Positions 23,201-34,534 of a DNA stretch of 64,000 nucleotides are shown piece by piece (position 1 is the first letter of the stretch; each line of letters begins with the position of its first letter). This DNA comes from Lathyrus oleraceus (Eukaryota > Streptophyta > Magnoliopsida > Fabales > Fabaceae): NCBI RefSeq assembly GCF_024323335.1, contig NC_066579.1:133168354-133232353 (forward strand), in the 5' to 3' direction. The position numbers and the translations under genes were made by a program. The notes beneath the pieces are model-generated. The model searched no databases and was not told where the DNA came from. It was given only the letters and a program-made list of their open reading frames with translations.

Positions 23201-25270
23201 ACTGATTTATGAATTTTTGAAGTGAATGCTTGTGTTGATGTTGTGCTTTGGCTCATATAATTGTGTCTGTTTTTCTTGATTTTCATTGACATGGTTCCTT
23301 CTATCCAATTGAGCTGAAAATTGACATGCTATACCTTGAATATGTCCTGTTTAGGTGTAAATTATTTGAGGATTTTTGGAATTGTTTTGATATGGAATTG
23401 AATGCAATAGTTCTGTTTGGACATTGGATGTTGCATTTGACCTAGTTTGACTTGTTTTGGTCATGAAATGAATATGATGAATGGTATGAGTATGGGATCA
23501 ATTGTATTTGCTTTCTATTTGCTTTAACTTGATTTTGGTTGAGAATTACTTGTTGTTTAGAATTTTTTCTCCCTTTTGGACCCTAGGCTTGGCCTAGTGG
23601 TCCAGTGTCTCACATTTGCTTGATTTTTCAGGATGAAAAGCACAATGCTTAAGGAGATTGAACCAAGTGGATTAAATTGACATTGTTTGATGTTGAGAAC
23701 TAACATAAATTTGTTTTGTAGGTTGTGAAGCTTGAGCTTGAGCTTATAGCTTGCCTTGATTGTGTGTTATCTGTATAGTCTGACTGGTTAACATTTGCTG
23801 TTTATTGTTGTCTGTCTGCGTACTGATGATACTTGATTGTTTTCAGGTACCTTTAGTTGCTTACAGTTCTTTAAGAACTTGCTTGCTGCTGCTTGGTTTT
23901 TAAACCACTTGAGGTAGGACTTCTATTCTTCATGTAGTCTGGAGACCCGGTCTGTTATTTGGCCGGGCAAACTGTCTGAAGTCCTCCTTAAGAGGCGATG
24001 CTTGTGATTGTTTAATATTGTGCCTAAGCAGGTGAAGTCCTCTATGAGGCAATTGGTGGAAGTTAGGGATATGCAATCTATCCCCCACTATTCAATGAGT
24101 CGTCCCTCTGCTCACACGGCTGTGTGTTGATGCATTGGGACACAAACCCAAGATCTTGTGCTGTTGCACAATCGAGTCAGAGTCTTTGAGCGTAGAAGGG
24201 TCCCTCCATTCTGGACCCACGCTCCTTTGTCTAAAAGCTCTCCCTGGTCAGGGATAAGAGCTGTGAGGTCTCATCCTCACTTCACCTTTTCATCTGCTTC
24301 ACCTTAGCCTCGTAATGGCAAGGTTAAGAGCGAATAATACCCATGTACAGATGACTTGCTTCGGCAGTAAAACCCATTGTTTGAGCCCACTTGACTGGTT
24401 ATAGTGTGTGCTATGTGAATATTTGTTTGACATGTTTGCTTGAAATGCTTGTTTTGATTTGTATGCTTGTATGCTTGCTTCTTTCCTGGATAGGATTAGT
24501 TTGCAATGGTGCAAGTAGGTAGAAACCTGAACGTAGGGTAATGATGCATGACAACACTAGGCTCGAGTCCAGCTCCCTGGTAGTGTGTCTTCCCTCGGTT
24601 TCTGGCTAGATTTTCTTTCCCTTGAGGGGGAACTACATCACCCTGATCCTTGTTCCAGACGAGGTATGTAGGCAGGTGGTCGTGCGAGACCACTCCGGGC
24701 AACCTTTTTCTTTTTTGTGTGTGTTTACTTGTTATCTGACTGTGTGTTTGGCTTGGATGCCGACGTAAGTCCAGTAATTGGCTGTCGGGCTCCGCGTTTG
24801 CCCTTTTGAGTGTGTTTTGGTTCGGATGCTGACGTAATTCCATCAAGTGGTTGTCGGGCTCCATGTTTGCCATCTGTTTGTGCGTTTTGTGTTGTTTGGC
24901 GTGCGTAAGCCGAACTACAGTGGCTCTGATTCTCGTTCCAGACGAGATATGTAGGCAGAGGACGCGATGTCCTATCGAGCTCCCTTCTCCTAACCCCACC
25001 TGCGTTCCCTGTGTGTGTGTGTGATGTTTAGCAACCTATTCTTTATTTTAGAACGTGGATCCCGTCGAGTACGACGGACGTGAGGGGTGCTAATACCTTC
25101 CCCTTGCGTAACCGACTCCCTTACCCTTTCTCTTTGGTCGCAAGACCATTTCCTTTCCAGGTTTCTCTGAGCGTTTCCTTTCCCTATCTTGGGATAAATA
25201 ACGCGTAGTGGCGGCTCTGTGTTGTGTTTTTATTTGAGTCCCGCCGGTTGTTTTTTCGCAGGATGCGACA
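20298..25270 (+). repeat. 5' LTR of Ogre
   Basis: 4,973 bp, TGTAACACCTCAAAATTTGC to GCAGGATGCGACA. The only differences I noticed from 35125-40097 are scattered single-base changes, a few tens in all (for example TTAGGATTTT against TTAGGGTTTT). Near the 3' end GGGGTGCTAATACCTTCCC is shared with the Ogre-like solo LTRs. Frames up to 167 codons exist inside but are not credible genes. Confidence 0.93.
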
Positions 25271-25272
25271 GC

Positions 25273-25290
25273 TGGCGACTCTGCTGGGGC
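25273..25290 (+). promoter_or_regulatory. Ogre primer-binding site
   Basis: TGGCGACTCTGCTGGGGC lies two bases inside the LTR. TGGCGACTC is the start typical of Ogre primer sites, which are reported to match tRNA-Arg. The exact tRNA was not checked. Confidence 0.8.
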
Positions 25291-26348
25291 AATGACGTAA
25301 GATGTTGACCTGTGCTGGTCCATCTTCCCTAAGCGAGTCCTTCCTAGCGCTCTAGGATAGTTTAGGTTGCTTGTGATGTTTGATTTATTGCATTTATTAT
25401 TCTGACTGTGTATATATTTGCATTAATGTCTGCATGCATCATACTATCATGTTGTTGCCGTCCTCTGTGCAGGTGGTTCCCTCTGTTTGGGGTGGGTGTT
25501 CTGAGTGGGGCTAAAACCCAGGCCCGAGTATACACCTAGGATTAGTGTGGTCTCATGTTGCCTCTTTCATGTTAAGTCAACATGTGCCTAGCGGCGTGAT
25601 GTACCACAAGCCGGACGAGGCTCATTTGGTAGTGCTCTTCTCTGTGGGTATTCCACTTTGTTTGAGTTACTCCGTCTGAGTTGTTGACTCTGGTGACCGA
25701 TCATTTCCCGGATCTTTGGTTTAGACGGTCTTAAGGGAGCTACAATGGCACACCCGAAAGGGCAAACCCATTGAGTATCTCCGCCCGATTGTCGAGACTA
25801 TTATCCGCCTTAGGATGACCTGATTAGAATTTACCTGTGAGGGGAGGGTGATTCTTTCAAATGCATGATCAGATGGGCTCAGATGGTGACTTTTGTTCCG
25901 TGGGTCTTGTTTATAAGTCGGATTTATGGTCATTTATTGCCGAGACGCCGGAGTGCTGTCCGTGATTTATCAGTGGGGATCCGTTTATTTCAGGATTCCC
26001 CGGGCCGAGATATTTATCAGTGGGGATCCGTTTATTTCGGGATTCCCCGGGCCGATTCAGATGATTATGAATGGCTGCTCAGAGACTGATGATGATGATG
26101 ATGTATCTGTCTTCCGTTTATTTCGGAACCCGTGGGTCGGATTGATGATTGTGCTTCCCTCAGATGGTTATGATCAGTTCAGAGACCAGGTTTCAGTACA
26201 GAGGATCAGATGGCTGGGAGGATGGCAATGCATTGCATGCATTCATCAGCATCATTACATAATGCATTTACCTGCATCTAACCCATGTTTACCCATATGC
26301 AGGGACATTTTTGATCGAGATCCTGGTTGAGAGACTTTTTGCTCCGAT
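25291..26348 (+). other. Ogre leader
   Basis: About 1 kb between primer site and ORF1. It contains a 47-bp tandem duplication (about 25965-26056) built on CAGTGGGGATCCGTTTATTT and ending in CCCCGGGCC, with a third degenerate copy near 26110. No credible gene. Confidence 0.7.
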
Positions 26349-28070
26349 ATGAGGGCCGGTTTGAAAGACAACGTTGCCTACAGTTTCTTTGATCCAGAGA
26401 TTGGTGTGCTGAAGGATATGATAGCATTGATTACACCCGATTATGTGGGGATGTTCAGGGAGTCATACGGTAGTATCCTGAAGATGGTTTTCAGACTCAC
26501 TGACAGTGACAGAAGTGCCATTCATACTCTTCTCCAGTTCTATGATCCGGGGCTGAGATGTTTCGTGTTTCCAGATTATTTGTTGGGACCTCTGATGGAA
26601 GACTATGCTAGCATCCTGGATATTCAGATCCGAGATCAGATTCCTTTCCATGTCACTAGGGTAGATCCAGATGTCCTTGGGATTTCACGCGCTCTTTATT
26701 TGAGTCCGGAAATGGTCAAGGAGGGTTTGAAGGAGAAAGGAAAGTCACCCGGTTTTCATTTGAGTTTCTTGGAGGCTAATGCCAAGGAACATGCTGCTAT
26801 GGGTAACTGGAAGACGGTTTGTGCTCTGACCGCTGTGAGCATTTATGGGATTGTTCTGCTTCCTAATCAGAAGAATTTTGTGGACCATAATGCTATCAGG
26901 TTGTTCATGCAGAGAAACCCTATTCCTACTCTGATTGGAGATGTTTACTACTCAGTGCATAACAGGAATGAGAAGAGGCGTGGTGGCTTGATCTGATGCT
27001 GTTCTCAGTTGCTCTTCCGATGGTTTATGGGGTATTTGCCTTCTCGGGGTGCCTTTGCTCATATTGATCCCACTGTCAAGTGGTCTTTCAGGTTGATGGG
27101 TTTGCGGGCAGATGACATTGCTTGGACTCATAATGGTTTGGCTGGACGGGATTTTATATGTAGTTGTGGGAGTTTACCTAATGTGCCTTTGGTGGGAGTT
27201 CAGGGTTGCATCAATTACAACCCAACGCTTCTCAGGAGACAGATGGGGTTTGCTGTAGAGGGTCCTCCTCTCGGGCGAGAGATTCAGGAGTCCTTCTATT
27301 TCCCGATTGATGGTAACCAGACCAAGCTGAGGCAGGTATTGGATGAGTGGCGCAACATTCAGAGGAAGGGTAAGGTTCCGTTTGGCAAAGTCAACAGTCG
27401 GTATTTTCCTTTGTTTGAGGATTGGTTGCGGAGGAGGATTGAAGTTACATTTCTACCATTTCCGGGAGGTGATCCTGTGTGTCCTATGATTGAGGGTCCA
27501 AGTTCTTCTGTCGGCATGGAGGAATTCCTTGAGATGAAAAGGGCCAGAGATCAGCTACTTGTAGAAAAAGCTGAATTGGAGAGAAGTGTTGCTCGGTTTC
27601 AGGCAGCTAATCAGGAGATCAAAGTCAAGATGGAAGACCAAGACAAGCGACATGCCCTAGAAGCCAAACACTTTGAGATGGATACGGCCTATTATGGGAA
27701 GATCAGTCAGGCATTAGCATCATCCAACCGGGAGCACGACATCACCAAAGAGAGATTGGCTAGAGCTTCAAAGGTTATTGAAGATGAGAAGAGAAGGCAA
27801 ATCCTGGTGAAAGGTCAGAGGGATGACAGAGTCAGGGGTCTCATTGCTGAGTGGGAGGCAAAGCTGAAGGCCAAGGAATCAGAGAATGTGAAGATCATCG
27901 CCGAGAGAGATCATTATATGGCAGAGAGAGATCATTACTTCAGGCAGATGAAGATTCACCAGAAGGAGGTGGGGAGATTACAGCAGGAGAATACCGAGCT
28001 CAGGTTCGCCGTTGAGTTCGCAAAGATGGAAGACGAGGTAGGGACATCTGTGGGACCCTCATCCAGCTAG
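26349..28070 (+). pseudogene. Ogre ORF1, one in-frame stop
   Basis: Ogre elements carry an extra ORF upstream of gag; its function is not established. Here the frame from ATG 26349 to the stop at 28070 spans 574 codons and is broken only by TGA at 26994-26996; it continues in the same frame on both sides (27009 onward is in register). The N-terminal two thirds have a globular look with aromatic and proline-rich motifs (LLQFYDPGLRCFVFPDYLLG, WFMGYLPSRGAF), which to me resemble plant-mobile-domain-like proteins. From about residue 390 to 565 the protein is a long charged coiled coil (MKRARDQLLVEKAELERS and on). Apart from the TGA it is well preserved. Confidence 0.82.
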
Positions 28071-28495
28071 ATCTTTCATTTGTTGTGGATTACCGTCAGG
28101 CTTGTTGACGGAATCTATTTGCTTGTATTTCTTTCCCCGATTCTGGAGATTTGTATCTGGTTTGATGTATGACTATGGCACTTATTGTGCGTTTTGTTAT
28201 GTGATGGTTGTTTTCAGTCGATGATTGATCTTCAAGCTTTATTTGCTTTACTGTATGCACTCACACAAGCACACACATGGTTGAGGGTATCATGCTAAAT
28301 CACATATCTCTGATCTGCACGATGAAATCAAATGCTGAATGACTGAATATTGCTGCCAGATGATTATATCTCGATGATGCCAGGACCAAGAGACAAAGTG
28401 TTCCTCATGTGGATAAACACTGCATTCATGCATAATAACTTGTTTTTGTTTTGCAGGTGTCAGTTTCTAATCTGTTTTGATTATCGACAGGAAGG
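28071..28495 (+). other. Spacer between Ogre ORF1 and gag remnant
   Basis: 425 bp, T-rich, with no ORF I can support. A GTTTTGCAG acceptor-like sequence is near 28456, shortly before the next ORF. Confidence 0.5.
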
Positions 28496-29755
28496 ATGAA
28501 TCCGCCCAACGCCGATATGCTCGAATTGAAAGAGATGGTGAGGGATTTGTTTAGTGTTGTGCAAGGGCTTGCCTTGGGGCAGAAAGCCATGGCTGAAAGA
28601 TTGGAAAAGATTGAGAAGTGGCTAATGGTGGAGAAAGTTCTGGGAAAGGCTCCGCCATTCGAAGTAACAAATCCCTCTGTCGCTAGGATAAAGAAACCCC
28701 CTAACAGTGGTCAGCTTAAGAAGGAGGTTGAGCTAAATGGCGTGCCAGCAAAGAAAGAACGTGGTAAGGATCGCTATCACCCTTATGCTGCCACTGTGAC
28801 TGTTCCAGTTGGTTATTCAGCTGCACCACAGGGATATCCGTCACCTCACCCGGGAGCACAGAGAGTTGGGAACCAAGTAAGAGGAAAGGGGGTTGATCGT
28901 CAATTTGATAAGCCACCCATACCGTATGCTCTTCTGTTGAAGAAGTTGAAAGATCTTGGAATGGTACAATTGAGGACATTAGTTCCACTAGGACTTGATC
29001 AGAGGCCTACCAACTACGATGAGAATGCCAAGTGTGAATTCCATTCCGGTGCATCTGGGCATAACCTGGAGGGTTGTAGAGCTTTTAAGCATGCTGTCCA
29101 AGATTTGGTGGATTCTAAGGCTATCAATTTTGCGTTGATGCCGGATGTTAATGCTAACCCCATACTGATGCATGGCCCTATGGGGGTGAATGTGATGTCC
29201 AAAGACAAGAGGAAAATAGATGAAACGAATGGGGATCAGTTAAAAGCTCCAAGGCCTGTGGTCCCAAAACCTCGGAAGAAGGAGGGAGCCTTCCCTAGTG
29301 TTGATACTTGTTGTGCGGTCGTCGCCGCAGAGAGGGGTGTACTGATGGGGGATATGACCCAGAAGATGAAGGGGGTGGAAATGGACGGTGGAAAATTTGA
29401 AACACCCAATCTGGTAGCTGGAGCCATCAAGGTGAAAAATGCCATCGGTATTGGAAAAGAGAAAAAACCGTCCGTGTCTTCTTACAAACAGGCACTGGAA
29501 ATGTTGAGAAATGGAGGGATTCCAGGTTGGGGAAAAATCATAGGCATTGTGGTAAAGTCGGATATGTTTGGGATTGGCTATCAGCCAGGTCAAGATTCGT
29601 CTGAGCAGAACAGAGGACGTCGTTCGTCGTTCACCTTTGTCAGTGCCGGAATGCTAGATTCAGATCACGCCTATACAGTGGGTAAAGAAACTGACAGTGA
29701 CTGGGAGATTGATCAATGGATAAGATCGTGCGTACCAGGCAACTGGAAGGCCTAA
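28496..29755 (+). CDS. Ogre Gag-derived ORF with the capsid core deleted
   Basis: An intact 419-aa ORF. The N-terminus (MNPPNADMLELKEMVRDLFS) is a short coiled coil, followed by a Pro/Tyr-rich linker. A variant zinc-knuckle (C180-x2-H183-x5-H189-x4-C194, CEFHSGASGHNLEGC) and the following AFKHAVQDLVDSKAINF match the end of Ogre/Tat Gag. The large capsid core expected before it is missing. The C-terminal SYKQALEMLRNGG-PGWGK and FGIGYQPGQ motifs resemble the linker usually placed between protease and RT, so the protease catalytic region has probably been lost by deletion while the frame stayed open. Such a protein may still bind RNA; that is inference. Confidence 0.7.
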   Translation: MNPPNADMLELKEMVRDLFSVVQGLALGQKAMAERLEKIEKWLMVEKVLGKAPPFEVTNPSVARIKKPPNSGQLKKEVELNGVPAKKERGKDRYHPYAATVTVPVGYSAAPQGYPSPHPGAQRVGNQVRGKGVDRQFDKPPIPYALLLKKLKDLGMVQLRTLVPLGLDQRPTNYDENAKCEFHSGASGHNLEGCRAFKHAVQDLVDSKAINFALMPDVNANPILMHGPMGVNVMSKDKRKIDETNGDQLKAPRPVVPKPRKKEGAFPSVDTCCAVVAAERGVLMGDMTQKMKGVEMDGGKFETPNLVAGAIKVKNAIGIGKEKKPSVSSYKQALEMLRNGGIPGWGKIIGIVVKSDMFGIGYQPGQDSSEQNRGRRSSFTFVSAGMLDSDHAYTVGKETDSDWEIDQWIRSCVPGNWKA

Positions 29756-30009
29756 AAAGATCAGCACTGTCACTCATCATGAGGAGTAATAATTTCTGTT
29801 TTCAGTTTTTATCTGCATGAAAGCCTTGCGTGTTGCCCGACACGTAATGGTTCATTGTAAGGGCCACCTCATGTTCATAATTTGCATTTTCTGCATCATT
29901 AATAAACGGATGTTTTTCAGTCAAAAAGCGGTGTTCCCTGTTTTTCATTTATTTTTGCAGTTTAAAAACAAATAAAAATGGCAATGTTTGTTTTCTGTTT
30001 TTTTCCTTT

Positions 30010-30354
30010 TTGATTTGTCTCGTCCCAAAGTCGAAAAATAATTCTCCGGATCTCGTTGATAACAATTTGGTTACACCCTCGTATGACTTCGACAAACCGA
30101 TCTATCATGCCGAAGAAGAAGGCGAAGAAGATTGTGATCTGCTGGAATTAGCCAGGTTGTCAAAACAAGAGGAAAAGGTGATTCAGCCGCACGAGGAGCG
30201 GGTTAAGGTTGTTATTCCAAGCACTGTCGAGGTCAGGAAGAAAAAAATTGGGGCCGCTTCAGGGGCAAGTCGAAAGCAGAATGGTAGCCCTATTGAAAGA
30301 GCATGTGGATACTTTCACCTGGTCATGTCAGGATATGCCAGGGTCAGATACTGA
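30010..30354 (+). pseudogene. Ogre pol, segment before RT
   Basis: Encodes the acidic linker preceding Ogre RT (EEEGEEDCDLLELARLSKQE, VIQPHEERVKVV). The continuing homology (VALLKEHVDTFTWSCQDMPG) lies in another frame from about 30260, so there is a frameshift. The 254-bp gap before it (29756-30009) is where Ogre elements are reported to carry an intron; a pyrimidine-rich run ends in CCAAAG at 30030, but I could not fix splice sites. Confidence 0.7.
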
Positions 30355-30432
30355 TGTCGCGGTACAGAGCTACCATGGAGAGAAGACTGTCCTCTAGAGA
30401 GGCGAAACGCCGGTGCTACTTATCAGAGAGCC

Positions 30433-30747
30433 ATGGTGACTTTGTTTCATGATATGATTCATCGTGGAATCAATTGCTATGTTGATGACATGATAGCAAA
30501 GTCCCAAACAGGAGAGGGGCATCTGGCAGACCGGGGCAAGTCGTTTGACCGGTTGAGACAATTCAAACTGAGGTTGAATTCAAGTGAGTGCGCTATCAGA
30601 GTGCGGTCCGGTAAGATGTTGGGGTTCATTGTAAGAGAGGAATCGAGATTGATCCTGCTAAAAAAAAAAAGGAAAAAAAAAAGAAAAAAAAGAACAATAA
30701 GAGAATGCCTGAACCGAGAATGGAAAAAGAGGTTCGTGGTCTCCTAG
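30433..30747 (+). pseudogene. Ogre reverse transcriptase, fragment with YVDD
   Basis: Carries MVTLFHDMIHRGINCYVDDM, the catalytic YVDD, then the palm/thumb segment ending KMLGFIV. The N-terminal RT motifs that should precede it are absent, so the enzyme cannot be active. An A-rich run with scattered G at 30661-30693 looks like local slippage expansion and disrupts the expected 'EVDPAK' segment. Confidence 0.85.
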
Positions 30748-31486
30748 GTAGATTGAACTACATGTCATGGTTCACATCTCACCTAACAGCCACGTGGGAA
30801 CCCATTCATGAAAGAAAGATCAAACGGTCAGGTGAAATAATGATTGCCAAGGGGCATTGAAAGAATAAAAGAATAAGTTGCAGGAGCCTCGGATTCTGAT
30901 GTCTCCTGTGGAGAGAGACTGTTAATCTGTACTTGACGGCCTTCGAGGGTCTACGAGGTGTATTGGGTCAGCATGACGAGTCTTGTCGAAAAGAGCATGC
31001 AATATACCTTAGCAAAAAGTTTACCGACTGTGAAACAGTACATTCACTGTTCGAGAAACTTGCTGTACTTTGGCATAGGCTGCTCGCCGACTGAGACAGT
31101 TTATGCTGGTTCATACTACTTTGTGGATTTCCGAGATGGATCCGATCGAGTATGTGTTTGAGAAGCCAGCATCGACCGGACGGGTTGTGAAAAGGCGAAA
31201 GAATATTGACTGATTTGTGACACTCTCAGAAAGCAATCAAGGAATGTATTGTCTGATTACATAGCCCAGCAACCCGTGGAGGATTATCAACCGGTGAAGT
31301 TTGAGTTCCCTGATGAGGACATCTCGAGGTGCTCAAATCGAAAGATTATGAGGAACCGATCCCGGAGGAGGGGCCTGACCCTGAATCCGAACGAATTCTG
31401 ATGTCTGATGGGGAGGTTAAGGTGAATGAGCTTTTATCGCCTGGCTAATATTTGAATGCACCAACAACGGTGGCTGAGTACGAAGC
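30748..31486 (+). pseudogene. Ogre RNase H remnants
   Basis: Scattered homology in changing frames: RGLLGRLNY-MSW...SHLTAT near 30740-30790, GLRGVLGQHDESCRKEHA near 30950-31000, and KFTDCETVHSLFEKL near 31020-31060. Multiple frameshifts and deletions separate these pieces from the integrase fragment. The integrase zinc finger and catalytic core are not recognisable. Confidence 0.65.
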
Positions 31487-31957
31487 TTGTATCCTGGATA
31501 CCGAACTTCGATGCACACATCTACTGGGGCAACGCTTTTCTCGTTGGTGTATGGAATGGAGGCTGTATTACCTATTAAGGTTCAGATTCCCTCTTTGAGA
31601 GTCCTGATGGACGTAAAGGTGCAAGAGGCTGAATGGGTAAAGACCCGGTATGAAGAGTTGAGCCTGATTGAGGAAAAGAGGCTCGCGGCCATCTGTCATG
31701 GACAGTTATACCAGCAGAGGATGAAGCGTGCTTTTGACAAGAAGGTGCGACCTCGGGTATATCACGTTGGTGATATGGTGCTGAAAAGGATCCTTCCTCC
31801 TCAAAACGATCGAAGGGGCAAGTGGACACCCAATTATGAAGGTCCATTCGTGGTCAAGAAGGTCTTCTCTGGCGGAGCCTTGTTGTTGACGACCATGGAT
31901 GGCGAGGATTTTCCATCCCCTGTGAATGCGGACGCAATTAAAAAATACTTCGTATAA
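31487..31957 (+). pseudogene. Ogre integrase C-terminal domain
   Basis: 156 codons open to the stop. The start YRTSMHTSTGATLFSLVYGM is the segment that normally follows the catalytic Glu. The region VGDMVLKR..PP, then GKWTPNYEGPFVVKKVFSGG and the ending PVNADAIKKYFV, is the C-terminal DNA-binding module and normal Pol terminus of Ogre. The catalytic D,D,E residues are absent because the N-terminal part is deleted. Confidence 0.85.
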
Positions 31958-32724
31958 TTGACCCGCTGGACGAAAAGAACAAAATAGTCCAGGAAAAAAT
32001 GGGCATCCTGGCGAACCAAAAAACAGAAAGAAAGGTTCGGGCAAAAATTAGGGATAATGAAAAAAAAGTACACCCGGCAAGTCGAGAACCTGAAAAGGCG
32101 ACTTGGGCAAAAAAGGGTATCCCGGTGGACTGAAAACCCGAAAGGGCGGTCCAGGCAAAAGAGGGATTGAAACGAACAACTGCGTCTAGCTTGATCGTGT
32201 GCGCTTTGGTTAAAGCATCATGGATAATACCCGGTAGGGATCAATCAGAAGCGTCTTGTTCAGAAGGCAGAAAGCACGGAGAGTCTGAGGACATATGGGG
32301 TGTAACCGAGTTGGAACTCGATGAGATCACGGGTTTCACATTTCCATTAGGATAGATTTTTTCCTTTTGTGCGCGATTACCTCTTTTCAGGAATTGCTTC
32401 CTTTTGTATTGCTCATTTGAGCCACACCTTTTCAATCAATAAAATGCATATTCAGTCAAATAATTTTGTTTTTGTTTTTCATTACCGCTTTGATTGCAAA
32501 AATGTCTAATTATTTTGATAAAGAATCTTGCATTTTAAGACATACAGGTCCCTTCCAATGCATGTTTATAAGATTGAAAACTTGAAATCTTATTTGGAAG
32601 GTTGAGTGACCCAAGTGTTGAAATCTTGACACGCCTGGGGCACGGTTTTATCTAACGATCTGTTTTGCAGGAACTGTTAGGTATTTTTTCACTCACTTGC
32701 AGGTTGTGATGTTGAAGCTTTGAA

Positions 32725-32960
32725 ACAAATCCCCAGAGAGTTCGCTCAGGAACGAATGAATGTGAAGGGATGACGAAAACGTTGAGACGTACGACGATCC
32801 TTGAATGATATCAAGAAGACTCTTCAAAATCTGAGGATTTGAAAGTTTGTGAAAATTCCCCGCAGGGTTCGATCAGGGACGAATGGGTAGAGAAGCAGTG
32901 CGAGACGTCGAGACGTCCGACGACCTTGGAATTAATCAAGAAGACTCTTCAAAGTCGGAA
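32725..32960. repeat. Diverged tandem duplication, unit about 120 bp
   Basis: Two copies share TCAAGAAGACTCTTCAAA (32810 and 32936) and the preceding 'CGA..GACGT(A/C)CGACGA..CCTTG' block. Copy edges are approximate. Confidence 0.7.
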
Positions 32961-33099
32961 AATTGAAAAGTATGTATAAATCCCAGGAGTTCGCTTTCCG
33001 TCGAGCGCGGGGCGATTGGGAATACAAGATGATGGAGCAGAAAAGGTCCAGACGAGTCTGGGAGTTCTCAAAAGTGGAAAGCTGATACGAGATTGGGAG

Positions 33100-33810
33100 G
33101 TGGATACCATGGTTCGACGAGTCGGCGGGTGTTCTGTACCAACTTTTCTCATTTCCCAGCTAAGTCCTCAAGCAGAGCGGTGAGGACTAGCTCCCCAGCA
33201 GATCCAAGATCTGTGACTTTCCCCAGCCGAGTCAGGATGGTTATCCCCGGCAGGTTAAGATGGTGTTTCCTCAGCAGCCAGGTTTGAAGGTTGCTAATCC
33301 CCGAGTGGAGCGGGTTTCAATGAAATATATCTCCAGCAGTGTTCATCCTACCAGTGGATTGGGCAAGTTCCCGTAGCGGACGGATTTTTGCATCTCCAGC
33401 TGAGTTGATTCTACCTATGGATTGCATGGGTTGTCCCCCAGCGGAGTAGCATTCGTTTCCCTAGCAGGGTCAGGATGGTTATCCCCAGCAGGTGATAGGT
33501 TGATGCTTCCCCAGTCAATGGGCCTGGAGGTTGCTGACTCCCCAGCGGAGCTATCTGTGAGCATTTCCCCAGTGAAGTTGTCAGGTATCTGTGAGGGTTC
33601 TCCAAGCAGAGGTGGGATGTACATCCCCAGCAAGTCAAAGATTGTGGTATCCCCACAAAGTGTTGGTGGTTCCTATCCCCAGCATTCCCCGGGTAGATTG
33701 GGTGCAAAGGAGGTTTTCCCCAGCACGGGTTGTCTTTTCCCAACAGCAGTGCTATTCCCCAGCAGGGTGGAGTTAGAGCAATGTCGAGTTCCTCAGCAGA
33801 GTGTCTCGAG
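33100..33810. repeat. Irregular repeats of a CCCCAGCAG core
   Basis: The core (T)CCCCAGCAG or close variants recurs more than a dozen times every 30-50 bp, linked to sequences such as GGTCAGGATGGTTATCCCC (33228 and 33469). Both strands contain long open frames only because stops are rare in this repeat. Confidence 0.8.
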
Positions 33811-34348
33811 CTCTTCAGAAGAGTCCCTGAGAGGGATACTTTTTATGCATTCATCATGTAAATAAGCATAGCATATTGCATGGAAAAAATAATAAATCGC
33901 GTAGCATTTCCATAATTATGGAGCATTACGCAGAAAAAGATCATGCATCATTGTTGCAAGCATAGAGCTAGTCTCAAGTTGTGGTTATCGTTTGAGAGGC
34001 GGTTTCGACAGAAGTTGGAAGATGTTACTCTGATGGGTTTAGCATCATGATGTCAGATCAGCAATATTCCCCAGTAGTGCGATATTGGAGGAAATGTTTC
34101 CGTCGGACAAAGATAGAGACGTTACGCGATCAGCGCGATTCAAGCCGTGGTTACCGCTTGAGGATTGGTTTTGCCGGACGGTGAAGACGATACTCCGAGG
34201 AGTTCAGCATTGTGATTTTGGAGCAGCAGTATTTCCCAGTCATCAGTAAGTGTCTGGTCGAGCTTTCTTTGGTGTCAAGTAAACATCATCATTCGATGTC
34301 CAGTAAACGTCGAGTTATTTCCCAGTCATTGTTTAATGTCTGGTCGGT

Positions 34349-34534
34349 CATTGTTTGATGCCTGTAAACATCATTGTTCGATGCCTGTAAACATCATTGT
34401 TCGATGTCCTGTCAACATCATTGTTCGATGTCCTGTCAACATCCTTGTTTGATGCCTGTCAGCATCATTGTTTGATGCCTGTAAACATCATTGTTTGATG
34501 TCTGTAAACATCATTGTCCGATGCCTGTAAACAT
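34349..34534. repeat. 23-bp tandem repeat, eight units
   Basis: Eight consecutive units of 23-24 bp built on CATTGTTTGATGCCTGTAAA. Longer related blocks with CCCAGTCAT..GTCTGGTCGA flank the array on both sides (about 34229-34348 and 34535-34660), which suggests a higher-order duplication. Confidence 0.92.

Noticed and set aside
24496..24999. 167-codon minus-strand ORF in the Ogre 5' LTR, repeated at 39323-39826 in the 3' LTR
   Set aside because: Its conservation follows from LTR identity; the protein is low-complexity, includes translated tandem duplications and matches no family I know.
25090..25323. Small ORF over the Ogre LTR/primer-site junction
   Set aside because: It crosses an LTR boundary and has no recognisable motif.
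33411..33865. Long ORFs on both strands in the Ogre 3' UTR
   Set aside because: They come from the CCCCAGCAG repeats, which contain few stop codons in any frame.
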